Positions 41,633 to 49,557 of a DNA stretch of 64,000 nt are shown here, in pieces. The stretch is from Mycobacterium paraterrae. Lineage in GTDB: Bacteria > Actinomycetota > Actinomycetes > Mycobacteriales > Mycobacteriaceae. The position numbers and the translations under genes were made by a program. Positions within the stretch are counted from its first letter, which is position 1. Each line of letters opens with the position of its first letter. Below the pieces are notes generated by a model. It saw nothing but the letters and a program-made list of their open reading frames with translations. It had not been told where the DNA came from and did not search any database. The stretch lies in assembly GCF_022430545.2 (NCBI RefSeq), contig NZ_CP092488.2, positions 868,001-932,000 of the forward strand, read 5' to 3'.

Positions 41633-42016
41633 CCCACGCTCATGCAGGAAAGCGGTGATCCATTCGAACTAGTCGGGCTCCGCCCACGCAGCGATCAACG
41701 CCGCCACGACGGGTCGCCCGCGAATGGCACGCTTTTGGGCCGGGCCTGAGGGCAGATGACTGCCCCCGCCCAGATCGGGTGCCACTCAGGTGCTCCTCTT
41801 ACTCCCCGCCGTGAACATTGTTGACGGCAGACAAATTTGAAAATTTGCGCCCGACGCGAACAATTCCATTCGAGTGGACGCCTGTCGCGGCGAATGAGCC
41901 AGCTGCCCGCTGCCAACACGCTGTGAATTCGGTGCAACACATGATCGTGGTCGGACACGTTCTGCGGCCGCCTAGTGCGCGATTACGGGTAGAACCGCTC
42001 TCGATCGTGAAATGAG
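41633..42016. other. Gene-poor stretch between the GGDEF gene and tRNA-Cys
   Basis: No convincing gene; an 87-codon minus-strand frame within it is probably chance. The one strong structure is the AT-rich palindrome CAAATTTGAAAATTTG at 41832-41847, which stands out in GC-rich DNA. It could be an operator for a promoter toward the GGDEF gene or an AT-rich protein-binding site (for example Lsr2); neither is shown. Confidence 0.5.
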
Positions 42017-42087
42017 AGCGAGTGACGGGATTCGAACCCGTGTGTACGGCTTTGCAGGCCGCTGCCTAGCCGCTCAGCCACACCCGC
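42017..42087 (-). tRNA. tRNA-Cys (GCA)
   Basis: Cloverleaf read on the minus strand: acceptor GCGGGTG (42087-42081) pairs with CACTCGC (42024-42018), discriminator U at 42017. The anticodon loop CTGCAAA carries GCA (42055-42053). T arm ACGGG-TTCGAAT-CCCGT is perfect. CCA is not encoded. No second copy is seen. Confidence 0.93.
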
Positions 42088-42147
42088 ATGAGGACATACC
42101 GTGCCAGCGCAGTCCGGTCGGGGGCCACCGTTTGGCTCGGCGCGATG

Positions 42148-42603
42148 CTATGTCCGCTGTCCCGAACCGAAATTCGACATCACCTGTTCGCGAAGGCCTT
42201 CGGTCGCGGCATCCAGCACGATCTCACTGGCTCGACGCACCACGAAGGCCGGCACCGGGCCGGCTGGCTCGACGGTGATGTCGAAACGCACCCGGGTCCG
42301 GTCGACGCCGACCGGCTGAAGGTTGTACTCGACGTGCTGGCCACGCTGCTGAAACGTATCGCCGGCATCCCAGACCACCCAGTTGGGACCCCAGTGATAT
42401 TCCAGGATCTCGTTGTCGACGAGCCCGAAGATCTTGATGGTCGCCTTGACGTGATGCGGGCGGCCATCGGAGTACCAGTCCAGCACCTGAATCCGCTTGT
42501 GCACCGGCGACCACGACGACAGCGAGCCGACGTCAGCCAACGCCTCCAGGATCACCCCCGGCGGCGCGTCGATGACGATCTCGCGCGATGCTCGTACGGC
42601 CAC
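42148..42603 (-). CDS. SRPBCC-family protein, paralogue 2 (Rv0856-like)
   Basis: 151 residues, very like paralogue 1: 'VAVRASREIVIDAPPGVILEALADVGSLSSWSPVHKRIQVLDWYSDGRPHHVKATI' and 'LEYHWGPNWVVWDAGDTFQQRGQHVEYNL'. GTG start at 42603. Lies just upstream of tRNA-Cys and 40 bases from the end of far. Ligand unknown. Confidence 0.87.
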   Translation of the reverse strand: MAVRASREIVIDAPPGVILEALADVGSLSSWSPVHKRIQVLDWYSDGRPHHVKATIKIFGLVDNEILEYHWGPNWVVWDAGDTFQQRGQHVEYNLQPVGVDRTRVRFDITVEPAGPVPAFVVRRASEIVLDAATEGLREQVMSNFGSGQRT

Positions 42604-42643
42604 TATCGACCAAGCTAGCAAGCCAATGCCGTAAATGCGCCGA

Positions 42644-43717
42644 TTACCAGCCGATTTCGTCGAGCGGAGTGGTGGTCTGGGGAATCGACCCGACTTCAGC
42701 CGGCGCTGTGCGGGAGAACCGCGGCGCAGGGGCGGCCTGATCGGCGCCGTGCGCGTTGACCAGCGTCGCACGCGCGGCCAGGTGCGGGTCGACGGCGGCC
42801 TCGCTCCACGTCAGCACCGGCGTCACGCAGGCATCGGTGCCGTCGAAGATCGCCGACCACTCGTCGCGGGTCTTGCCGGCGAACCGCTGCGTGAAGACGT
42901 CGAACATCCGCGGGAACTCCGCGATCTCGAACTGCCCCGGCACGTCGTCGGCCGACAGCTCCAGACCGGCCAGCAGCGCCGCGAAGAACTGCGGCTCGAT
43001 GGCGCCGACCGCCATGTATTTGCCGTCGGCTGTTTCGTAGCAGCGATAGAACGGCGCGCCGCCGTCGAGCAGGAACGACTCACGCTCGTCGCGCATCGCG
43101 CCGGTCGACTTCATCGTCCACATCATCTGGGCCAGGATGCTGACCCCGTCGACCATCGCCGCGTCGATCACCTGCCCTCGGCCCGACTTCTCGCGCTCGT
43201 AGAGCGCCGAGACGATGCCGAGCAACACGAACATCGAGCCGCCGCCGAAGTCGGCGACCAGGTTCAGCGGCGGCATCGGCGGCCGGTCGCGGTAGCCCAG
43301 CGCCGACAGCGCCCCGGTCTGCGACAGGTAGTTGATGTCGTGACCGGCGGTGCTGGCCCGCGGCCCGTCCTGCCCCCAGCCAGTGATGCGGGCAAAGATC
43401 AGCCGCGGATTGACCGCCGTGCAGTCGTCCGGCCCGATGCCGAGCCGCTCACAGGTGCCAGGCCGGAAGCAGTCGAGCAGCACGTCGGCCTTGGCCGCCA
43501 GATCCAGCAGCTGCTGCGGGTTGGCTTTGACGTCCAGGTCGACGATTCGCTTCCCGCGGTGCAACAGGTCGAGATTCTCGGCGGGCAGTATCAGTCCGCC
43601 GGGGCGACGGACCCGTACGACGTCGGCGCCCAGATCGGCGAGAATCATCGCCGCATGAGGACCCGGGCCGATGCCGCCGAGCTCGATCACCCGTACCCCG
43701 GCAAGCGGCCCGGTCAA
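42644..43717 (-). CDS. far: CaiB/BaiF-type CoA transferase or acyl-CoA racemase Far
   Basis: 357 residues, like the 359 of Rv0855. 'LTGPLAGVRVIELGGIGPGPHAAMILADLGADVVRV' at the N-terminus, 'GRGQVIDAAMVDGV' with the catalytic Asp, and 'TDACVTPVLTWSEA'. The family includes alpha-methylacyl-CoA racemase; 'far' is the M. tuberculosis name. TTG start at 43717, 8 bases after AAGGAG, overlapping the stop of the upstream SRPBCC gene (TTGA). Probably handles branched or methyl-branched acyl-CoA for beta-oxidation. Confidence 0.92.
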   Translation of the reverse strand: MTGPLAGVRVIELGGIGPGPHAAMILADLGADVVRVRRPGGLILPAENLDLLHRGKRIVDLDVKANPQQLLDLAAKADVLLDCFRPGTCERLGIGPDDCTAVNPRLIFARITGWGQDGPRASTAGHDINYLSQTGALSALGYRDRPPMPPLNLVADFGGGSMFVLLGIVSALYEREKSGRGQVIDAAMVDGVSILAQMMWTMKSTGAMRDERESFLLDGGAPFYRCYETADGKYMAVGAIEPQFFAALLAGLELSADDVPGQFEIAEFPRMFDVFTQRFAGKTRDEWSAIFDGTDACVTPVLTWSEAAVDPHLAARATLVNAHGADQAAPAPRFSRTAPAEVGSIPQTTTPLDEIGW

Positions 43718-44160
43718 GCGCTCTCCTTCTTCACCTTCAGCACCTGATCGCGCAGGCCTTTGGTGCCGGTGTCGACGGTCCCCTTGATCGCCCGCTTGAT
43801 GACGAAACCGGGCAGCGGCACCACCGGGTCGACGCTGATCGCGAAGACGACCTTGGTCTTGTCGCCGTCGGGCGTCAGCGTGTACGACGCGTCCTGTGAG
43901 CGTTGCTGACCGGAGCTGACCAGCGTCCAGCTGACCTTGTTCTCGCCCCATGTGTAGGCAATCACTTGTTCGTCGGTGATGCCCGCGGCCTTCACCTTCA
44001 TCTTGACCTTCAGCGGCCGGCCGTCCTTGTCTTCCTCGAGAACCTCGGCGCTTTGGTGAGGCGGCGACCAGTCGGTGACCGTGTCCATATCGCCGATGAC
44101 ATCGAGGATCTCCTCGGGGGTCGCCTCGATGACGATTTCGCGGGTTTCGTTGATTGCCAT
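43714..44160 (-). CDS. SRPBCC-family protein, paralogue 3 (Rv0854-like)
   Basis: 148 residues, like the 147 of Rv0854. 'NETREIVIEATPEEILDVIGDMDTVTDWSPPHQSAEVLEEDKDGRPLKVKMKVKAAGI' and a C-terminal basic helix 'TKGLRDQVLKVKKESA'. More distant from paralogues 1 and 2 than they are from each other. Coupled to far by a 4-base overlap and divergent from the decarboxylase gene, so it may feed ligands to the Far reaction; that is inference. Confidence 0.87.
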   Translation of the reverse strand: MAINETREIVIEATPEEILDVIGDMDTVTDWSPPHQSAEVLEEDKDGRPLKVKMKVKAAGITDEQVIAYTWGENKVSWTLVSSGQQRSQDASYTLTPDGDKTKVVFAISVDPVVPLPGFVIKRAIKGTVDTGTKGLRDQVLKVKKESA

Positions 44161-44227
44161 CACCGGACCATAGCGAGACACGCCATGCGAAGGGCGGTTT
44201 CGACCGCACACGCGTAGCGTCAACGTC

Positions 44228-45883
44228 GTGACCGCAGCTGCTTCCTACACCGTGGGCGACTACCTGCTGGACCGCCTGGCTGAACTCGGCGTCACCGAGG
44301 TGTTCGGTGTACCCGGCGACTACAACCTGGAATTCCTCGACCACATCGTCGCCCACCCGAAGCTCCGCTGGGTGGGTAACGCCAACGAGCTCAACGCCGG
44401 CTATGCCGCCGACGGGTACGGCCGTCTGCGTGGGATGTCGGCGGTGGTAACCACTTTCGGCGTGGGTGAGCTTTCGGCGGCCAACGCCGTCGCGGGCAGT
44501 TACGCCGAGCACGTGCCGGTCGTGCACATCGTCGGTGGGCCGTCCAAGGACGCACAGGGCACCCGCCGGGCGCTGCATCACTCGTTGGGCGACGGCGACT
44601 TCGAGCACTTCCTGCGCGTGAGCCGGGAATTCACCTGCGCGCAAGCCAATCTCATGCCGGCCACCGCGACCAGGGAGATCGACCGGGTGCTGTCCGAGGT
44701 CCGCGAGCAACGCCAGCCGGGCTACTTGCTGCTGTCCACCGACGTGGCCCGCTTCGAGACCGAGCCGCCCAGCGCACCGCTGCCGCGTTATACCGGCGGG
44801 ACCAGCCCGCGGGCGCTGGCCTTATTCACCGAAGCCGCAAGCACTCTCATCGCAGACCATCAGCTGACGGTGCTGGCCGACCTGTTGGTGCACCGGCTGA
44901 ACGCCGTCGACAAGCTCGAGGAGCTGCTGGCCGCGGATGTCGTTCCGCATGCCACGCTGATGTGGGGGAAGAGCCTGGTCGACGAGAGCGCACCGGAGTT
45001 TCTCGGCATTTATGCGGGCGCGGCCAGCGCCGACCCGGTGCGGGCGGCGATCGAAGAGGCGCCGGTGCTGGTAACCGCCGGTGTGGTGTTCACCGACATG
45101 GTCAGCGGTTTCTTCAGCCAGCGCATCGACCCGGCCCGCACGATCGACGTCGGACCGCAGCAGAGCACGGTCGGCAGCCAGGTCTTCGCGCCGCTGGAAA
45201 TGGATGCCGCCCTCGAGGCCCTCACCGCGATCCTCTCCGAGCGTGGTATCCGCTCCCCCGCCGTGGTGTCGAGCTCCGACGTCCCACCGGCGGTGACACC
45301 GGGTCGCGACGAACCGTTGAACCAGAAAGTGTTGTGGGACAGGTTCTGTGAGGCGCTGACGCCCGGCAACGTGGTGCTCGCGGATCAGGGCACGTCGTTC
45401 TACGGGATGGCCACCCACCGGCTGCCGCAGGGCGTCACGTTCATCGGCCAACCGCTGTGGGGTTCGATCGGATACACGCTGCCGGCCACCCTCGGCGCCG
45501 GCCTGGCGCAGCGTGATCGGAGGCCGGTGCTGCTGATCGGTGATGGCGCCGCGCAGCTGACGGTGCAGGAGCTGGGCGCCTTTTCCCGGGAGGGCCTGTC
45601 CCCGGTCGTCGTGATCGTCAACAACGACGGCTACACCATCGAGCGGATGATCCACGGGAAGACCGCCCCCTACAACGACATCGTTCGATGGAGTTGGGCC
45701 GACATTCCCACCGCTCTCGGCGTCACGAACCATCTGACGTTTCGCGCCGAGACCTACGGCGAACTCGACGACGCGTTTCGCGCGGCCGCCGAACACCAAG
45801 ACCGGATGGTGCTGATTGAAGCGGTGGTGCCGCGCCTGGACGTCCCGGATCTGCTCACCGACTTGGTTTCCGATCTCGGTTAG
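44228..45883 (+). CDS. kdc: Alpha-keto-acid decarboxylase (pyruvate decarboxylase family, Rv0853c-like)
   Basis: 551 residues. ThDP-enzyme layout: catalytic Glu in 'NANELNAGYAADGYGR', a central domain, and the ThDP-binding motif 'GDGAAQLTVQELGAFSREGLSPVVVIVNND'. Rv0853c is described as a broad-range alpha-keto-acid decarboxylase making aldehydes from branched-chain and aromatic keto acids. GTG start at 44228. Divergent from the SRPBCC-far operon; the 67-base gap must contain both promoters. Its stop overlaps the small ferredoxin gene by 4 bases. Confidence 0.92.
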   Translation: MTAAASYTVGDYLLDRLAELGVTEVFGVPGDYNLEFLDHIVAHPKLRWVGNANELNAGYAADGYGRLRGMSAVVTTFGVGELSAANAVAGSYAEHVPVVHIVGGPSKDAQGTRRALHHSLGDGDFEHFLRVSREFTCAQANLMPATATREIDRVLSEVREQRQPGYLLLSTDVARFETEPPSAPLPRYTGGTSPRALALFTEAASTLIADHQLTVLADLLVHRLNAVDKLEELLAADVVPHATLMWGKSLVDESAPEFLGIYAGAASADPVRAAIEEAPVLVTAGVVFTDMVSGFFSQRIDPARTIDVGPQQSTVGSQVFAPLEMDAALEALTAILSERGIRSPAVVSSSDVPPAVTPGRDEPLNQKVLWDRFCEALTPGNVVLADQGTSFYGMATHRLPQGVTFIGQPLWGSIGYTLPATLGAGLAQRDRRPVLLIGDGAAQLTVQELGAFSREGLSPVVVIVNNDGYTIERMIHGKTAPYNDIVRWSWADIPTALGVTNHLTFRAETYGELDDAFRAAAEHQDRMVLIEAVVPRLDVPDLLTDLVSDLG

Positions 45884-46056
45884 CTTCGTTCGGTCCCCGT
45901 TCGCGGGCCGAGCAGTTTGCGCAGGGTGCGGCGGCAGCGCCCGCATTCGGCGCCGGCCCCGCAGGCCGCGGCGATCTGATTAGTTGTCGACGCCCCACCG
46001 GCAATGGCGTCAGCCACCACCTGGCTGGTAATCCCGTTGCACAAACAGACGAACAC
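45880..46056 (-). CDS. Bfd-like [2Fe-2S] ferredoxin, 58 residues
   Basis: GTG start at 46056, stop at 45880-45882. 'FVCLCNGITSQVV', then 'IAAACGAGAECGRCRRTL', with Cys at CxC and CxxxxxCxxC, the bacterioferritin-associated ferredoxin (Fer2_BFD) ligand pattern. It probably reduces bacterioferritin or another iron protein; no bfr is nearby. It lies 10 bases after the preceding gene, so it is likely the last gene of the fadD operon. No clear ribosome site, so translation may be coupled. Short enough to be missed by automatic calling. Confidence 0.8.
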   Translation of the reverse strand: MFVCLCNGITSQVVADAIAGGASTTNQIAAACGAGAECGRCRRTLRKLLGPRTGTERS

Positions 46057-46066
46057 GAGCGGCGGC

Positions 46067-46696
46067 TTACTCGTCGATCCGCATCATGTCGTGAAACGTG
46101 CCGACGAACACCGGTGGATAGGCGCCGCGGCCGGCCCCGTCGATCCACGGTGCGGCGGTGTCGGGATGATCGATCCAGCTCCGCGCGTGCTCCTCGTCGT
46201 CGAGTTCCTGGAGGATCATCACTTCATGGCTGTCGTCGAAGGCCTGGAACAGCCGTGTCTCGCGGATGCCAGCAGCCTCAAATCTGGTTGAGGCGCTGCG
46301 GATTTCGTGAGTCAGCACCGGAACGCTGTCGACCGACGAGATGGCTGCGACCACCACGCCCGGGGCGGATTGTTCCGAACGTGCCCCCGACCCGAACCGC
46401 TCGACGATCTCGCCGGCGAAGACGGCCGGGATGTCGTCGACGCCGACCGCGTCGAACCATTCGAAGAAGACCCGTGAACGCAGCAACTCCACGATCGGCT
46501 CCCGGCTGCGCACGCCGATCGTGACCAGCACGCGGCCGTAATCGTGCGTCGAGGTGTACAGCAGCACGTGGTGCGCGCCGATGTCCGCGAGTGCCGATCT
46601 GCGCCGGGTGAGCAACGGCCAGACCTGCCCGGGGTCCGGCACGCGGTAGTCGGACGCGATCACCAGCGAATGCGAATGGGAGTCCACCGCGCTCAC
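46067..46696 (-). CDS. Dimeric alpha/beta-barrel-like protein downstream of an acyl-CoA synthetase
   Basis: 209 residues. 'HSHSLVIASDYRVPDPGQVWPLLTRRRSALADIGAHHVLLYTSTHDYGRVLVTIGV' and 'VMILQELDDEEHARSWIDHPDTAAPWIDGAG' look like two ABM-like alpha/beta-barrel halves. GTG start at 46696 overlaps the upstream fadD stop (GTGA); the longer frame starts inside fadD. The M. tuberculosis gene at this site (Rv0852) carries the name fadD16 but is short, so it may be a remnant of this type; this is recall. Confidence 0.75.
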   Translation of the reverse strand: MSAVDSHSHSLVIASDYRVPDPGQVWPLLTRRRSALADIGAHHVLLYTSTHDYGRVLVTIGVRSREPIVELLRSRVFFEWFDAVGVDDIPAVFAGEIVERFGSGARSEQSAPGVVVAAISSVDSVPVLTHEIRSASTRFEAAGIRETRLFQAFDDSHEVMILQELDDEEHARSWIDHPDTAAPWIDGAGRGAYPPVFVGTFHDMMRIDE

Positions 46697-48096
46697 CGTA
46701 GCTGGTCCTTCATCACCTTCCCAGTCGCGTTCAGCGGCAAGCTCGTGAGGAACTCGACGTACCGGGGAGCCTTGAATCCAGCCATCCGGTCGCGACACCA
46801 CGCCATCAAATCCTCGTGCGACACCGCAGATTTCGGCACCACGAAGGCCTTTCCTACCTGGCCGAGCCGTTCGTCGGGCACACCGATCACAGCGACCTGC
46901 GCAATCGCCGGGTGCTCCAGCATAAAACCCTCGATCTCGGCCGGGTACGCGTTGAACCCGCCAACGATGAACATGTCCTTTTTACGCCCGTCGATCCTCA
47001 ACCGGCCCGAGTTGTCGAAACTGCCCAGGTCCCCGGTGTGCAGCCAGCCGGCGTCGTCGATGGCCGCGGCCGTGGCTTCGGGATCGTCGAGGTAGCCCTG
47101 CATGACGCCATAGCCGCGCACCAGAACTTCGCCGTCGTCGGCGATGCGCACCTCGACGTCCTTGCACGGCAGACCCGCGGTGGTGGCGACATCCTCGAAG
47201 GAGTCGCCGGGCCGCGACAGCGTCACGTTGCCGGCTTCGGTGAGGCCGTAGCCCGTCATCAGCGTCTCGAACGGCAATTCGTCGTGAATGCGCCGAACCA
47301 GCTCGACGGGAATGTCGGCGGCACCGGTCACGCCCGCCCGCAGCGAGGACAGCTTGGTTTTGTCATCGACCGTCAGCAACGAGTGATACATCGTCGGAGG
47401 GCCGGGCAGCATCGAGATCTTCTCGCGTGCAACAATATTCACGACAGATTCGAGATCGAATACCGGCAGCGGCAGCATCGTCGCACCGCGCAGGAACGAC
47501 GCGATCAGGCCCGCCTTGAGACCAAAAGTGTGAAAGTACGGGTTGATCATCAAATAGCGGTCGCCCTCGCGCAGATCCGCGAGCGTCGCCCACTCCTCGT
47601 ACATCCGCAGCGTCTGGCGATGGTTCATCATCGCTCCCTTTGGGCGACCTGTGGTGCCCGACGTGAAGATGATGTCGGAGACGTCGGCGCCGTCGACCTG
47701 ACGCTCGAAAGGCGCACCGCTGGAGAGGAAGTCGGAGCCGAGGTCGAGGACCGGGATGCCGGCGGGTGCGGTGTAGTCCTGGTCGAGGAATCCCTGCTGC
47801 ACCAGAACGGCCTTGGCGTTGCTCCGGGTGATGATGTCGCCTGCTTCGTCGGGTTTGAAGCGGGTGTTGACCGGCACCAGGACGCCACCGGCCGTCATGA
47901 TGCCGAACGCCGCGATGATCCAGTTCGCCGAGTTCGGCGCCCAGAGCGCGACCCGGTCGCCTTTGTCGACTCCGAGGTCAGCGAACGCGCCTGCCGCGCA
48001 ACGGATTCGGTCGACGATCTGGCGAAAAGTGAAGCGCAGCGGACCGTCGACGACAGCTTCCGCGTCGCCGAACCGGTCCGCCGCGCTCGTGACCAT
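46693..48096 (-). CDS. Acyl-CoA synthetase (FadD-type AMP ligase)
   Basis: At least 467 residues. P-loop 'DIIFTSGTTGRPKGAMMNH', 'GYGLTEAGN', 'WLHTGDLGSFDNSGRLRIDGRKKDMFIVGGFNAYPAEIE' and the acyl-lysine in 'LPLNATGKVMKDQL'. Activates a fatty or aromatic acid with ATP and CoA. The first in-frame ATG is at 48096, but an upstream stretch reads LSSPWQTIPE, which looks like the real N-terminus of this family. It is preceded by CTG at 48126 and no ATG/GTG/TTG, so the start may be a CTG. Coupled to the preceding amidohydrolase gene by near overlap. Confidence 0.88.
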   Translation of the reverse strand: MVTSAADRFGDAEAVVDGPLRFTFRQIVDRIRCAAGAFADLGVDKGDRVALWAPNSANWIIAAFGIMTAGGVLVPVNTRFKPDEAGDIITRSNAKAVLVQQGFLDQDYTAPAGIPVLDLGSDFLSSGAPFERQVDGADVSDIIFTSGTTGRPKGAMMNHRQTLRMYEEWATLADLREGDRYLMINPYFHTFGLKAGLIASFLRGATMLPLPVFDLESVVNIVAREKISMLPGPPTMYHSLLTVDDKTKLSSLRAGVTGAADIPVELVRRIHDELPFETLMTGYGLTEAGNVTLSRPGDSFEDVATTAGLPCKDVEVRIADDGEVLVRGYGVMQGYLDDPEATAAAIDDAGWLHTGDLGSFDNSGRLRIDGRKKDMFIVGGFNAYPAEIEGFMLEHPAIAQVAVIGVPDERLGQVGKAFVVPKSAVSHEDLMAWCRDRMAGFKAPRYVEFLTSLPLNATGKVMKDQLR

Positions 48097-48139
48097 CTCG
48101 GGGATGGTCTGCCACGGACTACTCAGGGCGCCGTCCCTG

Positions 48140-49330
48140 TCAGACCGTGACGAGTCGACCGAGGTTGCCGCCCATGATCTTTGCCTGGTCCTCCGGCTTG
48201 AGGTGCGACAGCGCCTCGATGTAGTAGGTCGGCTCCGCCAACCCCTCGGGGTGCGGCCAGTCCGAGCCGTACAGCACCTGGTCCACGCCGACGAGGTTGA
48301 CCAGGTCGTCGATGCCGTCCTCGAAGAAGGGGCTGACGTGAATCCGGTTCTTGACCATTTCGACCGGGTCGCTCGGGAACGCCTCCGGGGCCTTGCGGAA
48401 GACCTCGGCCAGACCGTCCAGCAGTGGGGTCATCCACTTCGAGCCGGCCTCGACGATCGCGACCTTGAGCTTCGGGTGGCGGTAGAGCGCGCCGTGGATC
48501 ACCCACGAGCCGACCGAGTCCTGGATCGGCCGCCACTCGTTCAGGATGCCCATCGCGTTGGTCTGGAACGGCAGCATCTCCTGATCGGCGCCGTCCCACT
48601 CGGAGGTGTAGCGGGAGTAGCCGCTGTCGCTCGAGTGCATGCCGACCAGCACGTCGTGCTCGACAACGCGCTCCCAGAACGGGTCGAACTCGGGCACCGC
48701 GAACGAGCGCGGACCGCGGTAACCAGGCACGGGTGCCGGCCGGACCAGGATGGCGCGGGCGCCGCGCTTGACCGCCCACTCCAACTCCTCGATCGCCTTC
48801 TCGACGATCGGCAGGGTGATGACCGGCGTGGTGAAGATCCGGTTCTGGTAGTTGAAGCCCCAGACGTCGTCCAGCCATTCGTTGAGCGCATGCACCAGGA
48901 CGTGAATCGCCAGCGGATCGTCACGCAACCGCTCTTCGAGCAGGCTGGCCAGCGTCGGAAACATCAGCGTCTTGTCCAGACCCAGCTCGTTCATCGTCTC
49001 CAGCCGCGGCCCGGGCTCGAAGAACGCCGGGATCGCGCGCATCGGCTCACCGAACAACTCGCGCTTGGTCTTGCCCTCTGGGTTGCCGTACTTGAAGTAC
49101 TCCTCCCAGGCGCCCGGCCGGGCGACGACCTCGAAGGTCGGGTTCGGGATGTAGTTGCTGATCTGGCCGCGGATGGCGATCTTGGTGCGCCCGTTGATCT
49201 GCACGTACTGGACGTAGTCCTTGTACTCCTTGGGCAGGAATTTGGTGAGCGCCTCCGGCGGCTCGTAGAGATGGTTGTCCGCGTCGAAAATCGGGAACGG
49301 GACGTCCACTCTGTGCGACAGCTGCCCCAT
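48140..49330 (-). CDS. Amidohydrolase_2-family metal-dependent hydrolase
   Basis: 396 residues. Metal-site start 'FDADNHLYEPPEAL', 'LMFPTLASLLEERLRDDP', 'GMHSSDSGYS', 'AIVEAGSKWMTPLLDGL' and the C-terminal 'LYGSDWPHPEGLAEP' with metal-binding Asp/His. The family includes decarboxylases and hydrolases of aromatic and lipid-like acids; substrate unknown. Strong AGGAGG 5 bases before the ATG at 49330. First gene of an operon with fadD, the ABM-like gene and bfd; the palindrome at 49350-49370 sits at its promoter. Confidence 0.88.
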   Translation of the reverse strand: MGQLSHRVDVPFPIFDADNHLYEPPEALTKFLPKEYKDYVQYVQINGRTKIAIRGQISNYIPNPTFEVVARPGAWEEYFKYGNPEGKTKRELFGEPMRAIPAFFEPGPRLETMNELGLDKTLMFPTLASLLEERLRDDPLAIHVLVHALNEWLDDVWGFNYQNRIFTTPVITLPIVEKAIEELEWAVKRGARAILVRPAPVPGYRGPRSFAVPEFDPFWERVVEHDVLVGMHSSDSGYSRYTSEWDGADQEMLPFQTNAMGILNEWRPIQDSVGSWVIHGALYRHPKLKVAIVEAGSKWMTPLLDGLAEVFRKAPEAFPSDPVEMVKNRIHVSPFFEDGIDDLVNLVGVDQVLYGSDWPHPEGLAEPTYYIEALSHLKPEDQAKIMGGNLGRLVTV

Positions 49331-49349
49331 GAAATCCTCCTTCACAATT

Positions 49350-49370
49350 TGTGAGAATGATATTCTCACA
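49350..49370. promoter_or_regulatory. Palindromic operator upstream of the amidohydrolase operon
   Basis: Perfect arms TGTGAGAAT (49350-49358) and ATTCTCACA (49362-49370) with a 3-base spacer. It lies 20-40 bases upstream of the amidohydrolase start, over the likely promoter. Shape and size fit a TetR-family operator. A related palindrome at 49499 shares ATTCTC/GAGAAT. Confidence 0.7.
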
Positions 49371-49467
49371 GCCGTGTTATCGCAATGCCCTCGGCCCCCT
49401 CGGACGCGCCCTGCGCGGACTTGCTGGTGAATATTGCGCATTGGCTCAACCCGCCGACCGGCAAACG

Positions 49468-49483
49468 TTAGTGTCGTAACTAA
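49468..49483. promoter_or_regulatory. Possible operator TTAGTGTCGTAACTAA
   Basis: Inverted repeat TTAGT/ACTAA with a 6-base spacer, in the divergent gap between the amidohydrolase and the MmpS-like gene. Half-sites resemble TTAGC/GCTAA at 50656-50670. Confidence 0.4.
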
Positions 49484-49498
49484 GGCAGCGGTGATGCT

Positions 49499-49517
49499 AT
49501 TCTCCGCTGCGGAGAAT
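49499..49517. promoter_or_regulatory. Palindromic operator upstream of the MmpS-like secreted gene
   Basis: Perfect arms ATTCTCCGC (49499-49507) and GCGGAGAAT (49509-49517) around one base. It lies 41-59 bases upstream of the ATG at 49558. Half-sites share ATTCTC with 49350-49370, so one regulator may bind both. Confidence 0.65.
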
Positions 49518-49557
49518 GCCACTATCGCCACGTATCCGCGGGCGGCCGGAGGAACGT

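Noticed and set aside
41695..41958. 87-codon minus-strand frame in the gap before tRNA-Cys
   Set aside because: No ribosome site, unusual composition and no recognised motif; kept as a gene-poor stretch.
47813..49354. 513-codon plus-strand frame over fadD and the amidohydrolase
   Set aside because: Both minus-strand proteins have intact family motifs; this frame has none.
49350..49370. CRP site at the amidohydrolase promoter
   Set aside because: The TGTGA/TCACA ends match but are 11 bases apart instead of 6, and the inner bases are part of the palindrome; a TetR-type operator fits better.
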